Assembly (NCBI GenBank): GCA_021784615.1
Contig: JAJYHU010000255.1
Coordinates: 1 to 10,128, forward strand
Origin: Acidobacteriota bacterium
Lineage (GTDB): Bacteria; Acidobacteriota; Terriglobia; UBA7540
DNA: 10,128 nucleotides
Direction: 5' to 3'
Below the pieces are notes generated by a model. It saw nothing but the letters and a program-made list of their open reading frames with translations, searched no databases and was not told the DNA's origin. This document shows positions 7,221 to 10,128 of this stretch, piece by piece. The position numbers and the translations under genes were made by a program. Each line of letters starts with the position of its first letter. Position 1 is the first letter of the stretch.

Positions 7221-7640
7221 CTATTTTTTCTCTTCTGCTTCGGCGGCATGGTTTGTTGGCACCGGAATGGGCATGTGGCATTGCCCGTCGAAATATCCAC
7301 CTGGTTCTACGATGAGCGCGGCCGTATAAATGTCTCCCAGGACGACCCCGTGAGCCTTGATTTCTACCTTTTCAGTGGCGTGGATGGCTCCCTTCACCTT
7401 GCCGGCCACGCTCACCAGCTTGGAGTGGATTTCACCTTCAACCTCGCCAAGCTCGGCCAGAACCAGAACTCCTTCGCAGCGGATTTCACCTTTCAGGTGC
7501 GTGTTTAGACGGACCATGCCGGTGGCGATGCTCAGCCTGCCCTCGAACTCTACGCCGGGCTCGAGCAGCCCAACCAGTTCCTGGTCGCCAAAATCGTCGG
7601 GTTGCCGCCTGCGTAGTAAATCGCGAAAAGTAAACGCCAT
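7221..7640 (-). CDS. Bactofilin (polymer-forming cytoskeletal protein)
   Basis: Small cytoskeletal scaffold protein that polymerises without nucleotide into filaments or sheets, often at the inner face of the membrane. At 139 residues it has the normal bactofilin size. A charged N-terminal tail (about 1-22) is followed by the right-handed beta-helix core at about 24-120. The core shows the periodic 'G-x-I/V-x-G' rungs: HLKGEIRCEG, GEVEGEIHSKLVSVAGKVKGAIHA, HGVVLGDIYTAALIVEPGGYFDG. The tail is short and acidic (AEAEEKK). A GGGGAGG ribosome site at 7645-7651 fixes the ATG. The gene lies just 3' of parB on the same strand, with an AT-rich promoter-like stretch in between. In Myxococcus, bactofilins anchor the ParABS system, so a role in positioning the chromosome origin is a reasonable inference here; cell-shape roles are the alternative. 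Confidence 0.9.
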   Translation of the reverse strand: MAFTFRDLLRRRQPDDFGDQELVGLLEPGVEFEGRLSIATGMVRLNTHLKGEIRCEGVLVLAELGEVEGEIHSKLVSVAGKVKGAIHATEKVEIKAHGVVLGDIYTAALIVEPGGYFDGQCHMPIPVPTNHAAEAEEKK

Positions 7641-7654
7641 AAGGCCTCCCCTGC

Positions 7655-7675
7655 GCCGCGGGCTTGTGACGCGGC
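7655..7675. repeat. GC hairpin just upstream of the bactofilin ribosome site
   Basis: GCCGCG (7655-7660), nine-base loop, CGCGGC (7670-7675), a perfect 6-bp dyad. In the minus-strand transcript it would sit directly 5' of the GGGGAGG ribosome site. No T-tract follows it, so it is unlikely to be a terminator. Confidence 0.45.
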
Positions 7676-7697
7676 CGATAAAATAAAATATTACCTA

Positions 7698-7703
7698 ATT
7701 ATA
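7698..7703 (-). promoter_or_regulatory. Candidate -10 box for the bactofilin gene in an AT-rich stretch
   Basis: A perfect TATAAT on the minus strand inside an AT-rich run of about 45 bp (7677-7722) that stands out from the GC-rich surroundings. The best -35 match at 17-base spacing, TAATCA (7721-7726), is only three of six. A start near 7690 would give a leader of about 50 bases. The sequence ATTATAAT is symmetric, so the opposite orientation cannot be excluded. Confidence 0.4.
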
Positions 7704-7715
7704 ATATAGTATTCT

Positions 7716-8564
7716 CTAGTTGATTATCTGATCATAAATACGGCCCAGATCCTCCGCGGAGAAGTAGCTGATTTCAATTTTGCCGCGTTTCTCGCTGCCC
7801 ACGACGCGCACCCGGGTTCCCAGGGCGCGCTCGAGCTCAATCACCGCGGCGCGAATGTTCGGGTCGATCGCTGGCTCGGGCTTGACGGCATCCGCCTGTT
7901 TAGGGACCGCTCGGCTCGCGATCAGGCTTTCCAGCTTGCGGACCGAGAACTCTTTTTCAATGACCATGCGGGCAAGCTTTTTCTGTGCGTCCGGAGGCGT
8001 TACTGCCACGAGCGAGCGAGCGTGGCCGGCTGAGATCTTGCCTTCCGTCAGCAGCTTCTGAACTTCGGGGGCCAGGGCAAGCAGCCGTAGCGAATTGGTG
8101 ACGGTGGAACGGTTGACTCCCAGACGCTCTGCAATCTGCTCGTGAGTAAGGTTGAACCTTTTCTGGAGCTGGTCATAAGCATGGGCGACTTCGAGGGGAT
8201 TGAGCTGCTCCCTCATTAAGTTCTCTGTAAGAGCCAATTCGAGCGCCTCGTCGTCCGCTATATTTCGAATGACGGCGGGAATCGTTTCGATCCCGGCCTT
8301 GGTGGCGGCGCGCCATCGTCTTTCACCGGCAACCAGTTGATAGCGTTCACCGGCTGGCCGGATGAGAATTGGCTGAAGGATGCCCGTTGCCCGAATCGAG
8401 TTGGCGAGATCTTCTAAGGCGCTTTCGGAAAGCTCGGTCCGTGGCTGGAAAGGGTTGGGATCGATAAGAGTGATTTGGATTTGTTCGAGTCCCTTGAAGG
8501 CAGCCGGCGCTTCCGTTTCTCGAAGGAGGGCGTTAATCCCGCGTCCCAATGCCTTTCTGGTCAT
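7716..8564 (-). CDS. parB: Chromosome partitioning protein ParB (Spo0J family, CTP-dependent parS clamp)
   Basis: Binds parS, loads onto DNA as a CTP-gated sliding clamp and stimulates ParA ATPase to move the origin region. Counting from the ATG at 8562-8564, it has 282 residues, normal for the family. The N-terminal basic segment (MTRKALGRGINALL) is the ParA-activating peptide type. The nucleotide-binding box GERRWRAA is at 80-87 and the ENLMREQLNPLE box at 114-125. The helix-turn-helix LTHEQIAERLGVNRSTVTNSLRLL is at about 139-162, and the C-terminal dimerisation domain at about 235-282. The frame is open up to 8672, but the conserved N-terminus and AAGGAGG at 8574-8580 (nine-base spacer) place the start here. 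It overlaps the end of parA by 32 nt, so the two are co-transcribed and probably translationally coupled. Confidence 0.96.
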   Translation of the reverse strand: MTRKALGRGINALLRETEAPAAFKGLEQIQITLIDPNPFQPRTELSESALEDLANSIRATGILQPILIRPAGERYQLVAGERRWRAATKAGIETIPAVIRNIADDEALELALTENLMREQLNPLEVAHAYDQLQKRFNLTHEQIAERLGVNRSTVTNSLRLLALAPEVQKLLTEGKISAGHARSLVAVTPPDAQKKLARMVIEKEFSVRKLESLIASRAVPKQADAVKPEPAIDPNIRAAVIELERALGTRVRVVGSEKRGKIEISYFSAEDLGRIYDQIIN

Positions 8565-9318
8565 GGCTGATAACCTCCTTGGAAAGTTGCAGATAGCTTT
8601 CTGACCCGCGACATTCTGGGTCGTAGATAATGACAGGCTTGCCGTGGCTTGGGGCCTCTGCCAGGCGAACATTCCTGGGAATCATTGTGTTAAAGACTTG
8701 GTCTCCAAAAAAGTCCTTGAGGTCGTCTCGGACCTGGTGAGACAGGTTCGTCCGCTCGTCAAACATGGTGAGCAGGATGCCCTCAATCGCCAGTTTGGGG
8801 TTGTGGGCGCGTCGTACACGGATCAGCGTATCCAAAAGCTCCGAGACGCCTTCCAGGGCAAAATACTCGCACTGGATGGGGACTAGGACAGAGTCAGCGG
8901 CCACAAGGGCATTAAGCGTAAGCAAATCTAAAGCAGGTGGACAATCAAGGATAATATAATTGAACTTATCGCGCAGGGGTACCAATTTGCTTCTTAGAAC
9001 TTGCTCTCTGTCGGTCCTTGAGACCATCTCAACATTAGCGCCCACAAGGTTCTTATCAGAGGGAATCAAATGAAGTCCCTCAACTGGACCGGGAAGGATA
9101 AGTTCTTCTAGGGAAGCATCCAGGATAAGGGAATTGTAAAGGGAGCGGCGCGAGGGGTCTTTGGAGAAGCCAAACCCGCTTGTCGTATTGCCTTGAGGAT
9201 CGCAGTCGATTACAAGCGTCCACATGTCATGGGTAGCAAGGGCTGCCGCAAGGTTAATCGCGGTGGTTGTCTTTCCAACTCCACCTTTCTGGTTCGCTAT
9301 GGCAATAACACGTCCCAT
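8533..9318 (-). CDS. parA: Chromosome partitioning ATPase ParA (Soj family)
   Basis: Walker-type ATPase that binds the nucleoid non-specifically as an ATP dimer and is released by ParB, driving segregation of parS-bearing DNA. From the ATG at 9316-9318 it has 261 residues, the usual size of chromosomal ParA without an N-terminal HTH. The deviant Walker A box KGGVGKTT is at 11-18 with the signature lysine 11. Also visible are VIDCDPQGN (36-44), Walker B YIILDCPP (121-128) and the family motif VRLAEAPSHGKP (217-228). The frame extends to 9375, but the core beta-strand GRVIAIANQ begins right after this Met, and AAGGGA at 9327-9332 gives an eight-base spacer. It follows rsmG after 140 bp, with a parS site in that gap, and overlaps parB. 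Confidence 0.96.
   Translation of the reverse strand: MGRVIAIANQKGGVGKTTTAINLAAALATHDMWTLVIDCDPQGNTTSGFGFSKDPSRRSLYNSLILDASLEELILPGPVEGLHLIPSDKNLVGANVEMVSRTDREQVLRSKLVPLRDKFNYIILDCPPALDLLTLNALVAADSVLVPIQCEYFALEGVSELLDTLIRVRRAHNPKLAIEGILLTMFDERTNLSHQVRDDLKDFFGDQVFNTMIPRNVRLAEAPSHGKPVIIYDPECRGSESYLQLSKEVISHDQKGIGTRD
8574..8580 (-). promoter_or_regulatory. Shine-Dalgarno site of parB inside parA
   Basis: Perfect AAGGAGG within the last codons of parA, nine bases before the parB ATG. It decides the parB start against longer in-frame extensions. Confidence 0.8.
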
Positions 9319-9380
9319 TGTTGCGATCCCTTTCTTCGAGCAACCGAAACTACCAGACCTGGGGATATTAGGCAAGGTGA

Positions 9381-9409
9381 AAAGGAATGTTCCACGTGAA
9401 ACGTCCTTT
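9381..9409. repeat. Extended dyad enclosing parS
   Basis: AAAGGA (9381-9386) and TCCTTT (9404-9409) are exact inverted copies flanking the 16-bp parS, with one extra base on the left side. This gives a 29-bp near-symmetric element. On the minus strand it is followed by further T residues, so it might also act as a hairpin terminator for rsmG. Confidence 0.55.
9388..9403. promoter_or_regulatory. parS: parS centromere site
   Basis: TGTTCCACGTGAAACG matches the widespread chromosomal parS consensus TGTTTCACGTGAAACA at 14 of 16 positions, including the central CACGTG and both GTT/AAC arms. It sits in the rsmG-parA gap, a classic location. ParB from the same operon should nucleate here. Confidence 0.9.
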
Positions 9410-9458
9410 GGAAATGGCTTTGCAATCCAGTGTGTTCGCCTTGGCCATGAGGATAAAG

Positions 9459-10094
9459 TTATGAAACATCAACCTTTGTTCCAATAAGGAGCCGCCTTTC
9501 CCGAGTGAAGGGAATAGGAATGAGATCCTTCCACTGGATTTGCAGGTCCGTCCCGAGAATTTCCTCTGCTTGATTGCTTCCAATCCAAAGGCAAAGGTGT
9601 CCGAACGCCTTAAGACAATCGACGGCGCTTGGTATCACACTGGGGAGATTCCCAACCGCGCGAATAGTAATAATATCAAAAGATTCGCCCGCATGTTGCC
9701 GAGAAAACTCTTGGATTGTAGTTCCTGCGACGCTAACCGACCCTAACTGACATATATTGGCCACCTCCTTTAGGAAGGCCCGCTTTTTGCCAACAGGCTC
9801 AAGCAGCAATACTGTCATCCCAGGATTGAGGATCTTTAAAGCCAAACCTGGAAATCCTGCCCCACTTCCGATGTCCATCAAACTACCTGCCAATGGAATG
9901 GCTTTGGAAAGAAGAAAGCTCTCCGCGAAGTGCCTGGTCACGCACTCCTCGGGAGTACGGATGGCAGTTAGGTTGATCTTCTCATTCCAACGCAACAGCA
10001 GATTGAGGTAGGTCAGAACTTTTTCAACCTGGCTATCGGAAAGATCAAGTTCGTAGGGTTTCAGTAATTTGTGCACCGCGCGACTGGACAACAT
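9459..10094 (-). CDS. rsmG: 16S rRNA (guanine-527-N7)-methyltransferase RsmG (GidB)
   Basis: Methylates N7 of G527 in 16S rRNA using S-adenosylmethionine; in other bacteria loss gives low-level streptomycin resistance. From the ATG at 10092-10094 it has 211 residues, close to the E. coli protein (207). Seen: LLLRWNEKINLTAIR (32-46) and RHFAES (54-59), typical of the family; the SAM-binding loop LMDIGSGAGFPGLAL (72-86); LLEPVGKKRAFL (97-108); and RAVGNL (145-150), matching the family RAxAxL-type motif. The reading frame stays open to the window edge, with a TTG at 10125-10127 that could be the true start. The ATG lacks a clear Shine-Dalgarno, so the 5' end is uncertain. In many genomes mnmG lies just upstream; that would be beyond the window. 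Confidence 0.95.
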   Translation of the reverse strand: MLSSRAVHKLLKPYELDLSDSQVEKVLTYLNLLLRWNEKINLTAIRTPEECVTRHFAESFLLSKAIPLAGSLMDIGSGAGFPGLALKILNPGMTVLLLEPVGKKRAFLKEVANICQLGSVSVAGTTIQEFSRQHAGESFDIITIRAVGNLPSVIPSAVDCLKAFGHLCLWIGSNQAEEILGTDLQIQWKDLIPIPFTRERRLLIGTKVDVS

Positions 10095-10128
10095 GCCACG
10101 ATATTTTAGAATCCCGCCCTTAAACAAT

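Noticed and set aside
6702..7508. Plus-strand open frame of 268 codons across the exported protein, spacer and bactofilin
   Set aside because: Antisense to two better genes, Arg/Pro/Gly-rich with no domain logic and no good ribosome site.
8565..8672. N-terminal extension of ParB
   Set aside because: The extra 36 residues do not resemble ParB. The conserved MTRKALGRGINALL start and a perfect AAGGAGG support the internal ATG.
9319..9375. N-terminal extension of ParA
   Set aside because: The extra 19 residues lack family similarity, and a ribosome site sits before the ATG at 9318.
9319..9458. Replication origin in the rsmG-parA gap
   Set aside because: par/rsmG loci are often near oriC, but I find no DnaA-box cluster or AT-rich unwinding element in this gap.
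9462..9475. Half parS-like TGTTTCAT on the minus strand at the end of rsmG
   Set aside because: Only one half-site is present, there is no CACGTG centre, and it is within coding sequence.
1..10128. CRISPR array, tRNA, rRNA, insertion sequence
   Set aside because: No regularly spaced direct repeats, no RNA gene signatures, and no transposase or terminal inverted repeats were seen.

Overview
The window looks like a chromosomal segment from an Acidobacteriota-type bacterium. The basis is a very large Oar-like TonB-dependent receptor with an N-terminal carboxypeptidase-regulatory domain, a divergent winged-helix/TolB-like/TPR regulator of a type common in that phylum, and the order rsmG-parA-parB-bactofilin. 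The taxonomic call is inference; there is no rRNA or other phylogenetic marker beyond these proteins. I see no mobile element, CRISPR array, tRNA or rRNA.

Left part (1-5.6 kb): a divergent pair. The minus strand carries a 1212-residue outer-membrane TonB-dependent receptor (24-3662). The plus strand carries a 581-residue soluble regulator (3831-5576). The 168 bp between them hold three inverted repeats (3694-3711, 3749-3764, 3812-3830). The last abuts the regulator's ATG where a Shine-Dalgarno sequence would normally sit. A GC hairpin with a T-tract (5592-5613) probably ends the regulator transcript. The natural reading is that the regulator controls the receptor, itself, or both.

Middle (5.6-7.2 kb): an exported protein of unknown function (5797-7014, minus) with repeated beta-strand-like 'LP-x-G-T' units and a Lys/Ala-rich linker. 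The convergent gap in front of it (5577-5796) contains an inverted repeat with an A/C-only-biased loop. Positions 7015-7220 are non-coding as far as I can tell.

Right part (7.2-10.1 kb): all on the minus strand, reading right to left: rsmG (16S rRNA G527 methyltransferase), a parS centromere site inside a longer dyad, parA, parB (overlapping parA by 32 nt) and a bactofilin. This is a chromosome segregation locus of the kind usually found near oriC, although no DnaA-box cluster is visible here. ParA, ParB and parS form the partition machine. The bactofilin, a polymer-forming scaffold, is placed immediately after it, and in Myxococcus bactofilins are known to anchor ParABS. An AT-rich stretch with a perfect TATAAT (7698-7703) suggests the bactofilin also has its own promoter.

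Nothing here is clearly a new system. The most worthwhile leads are the parS-containing dyad, the SD-less regulator start covered by a palindrome, the repeat-built exported protein, and the bactofilin/ParABS neighbourhood.
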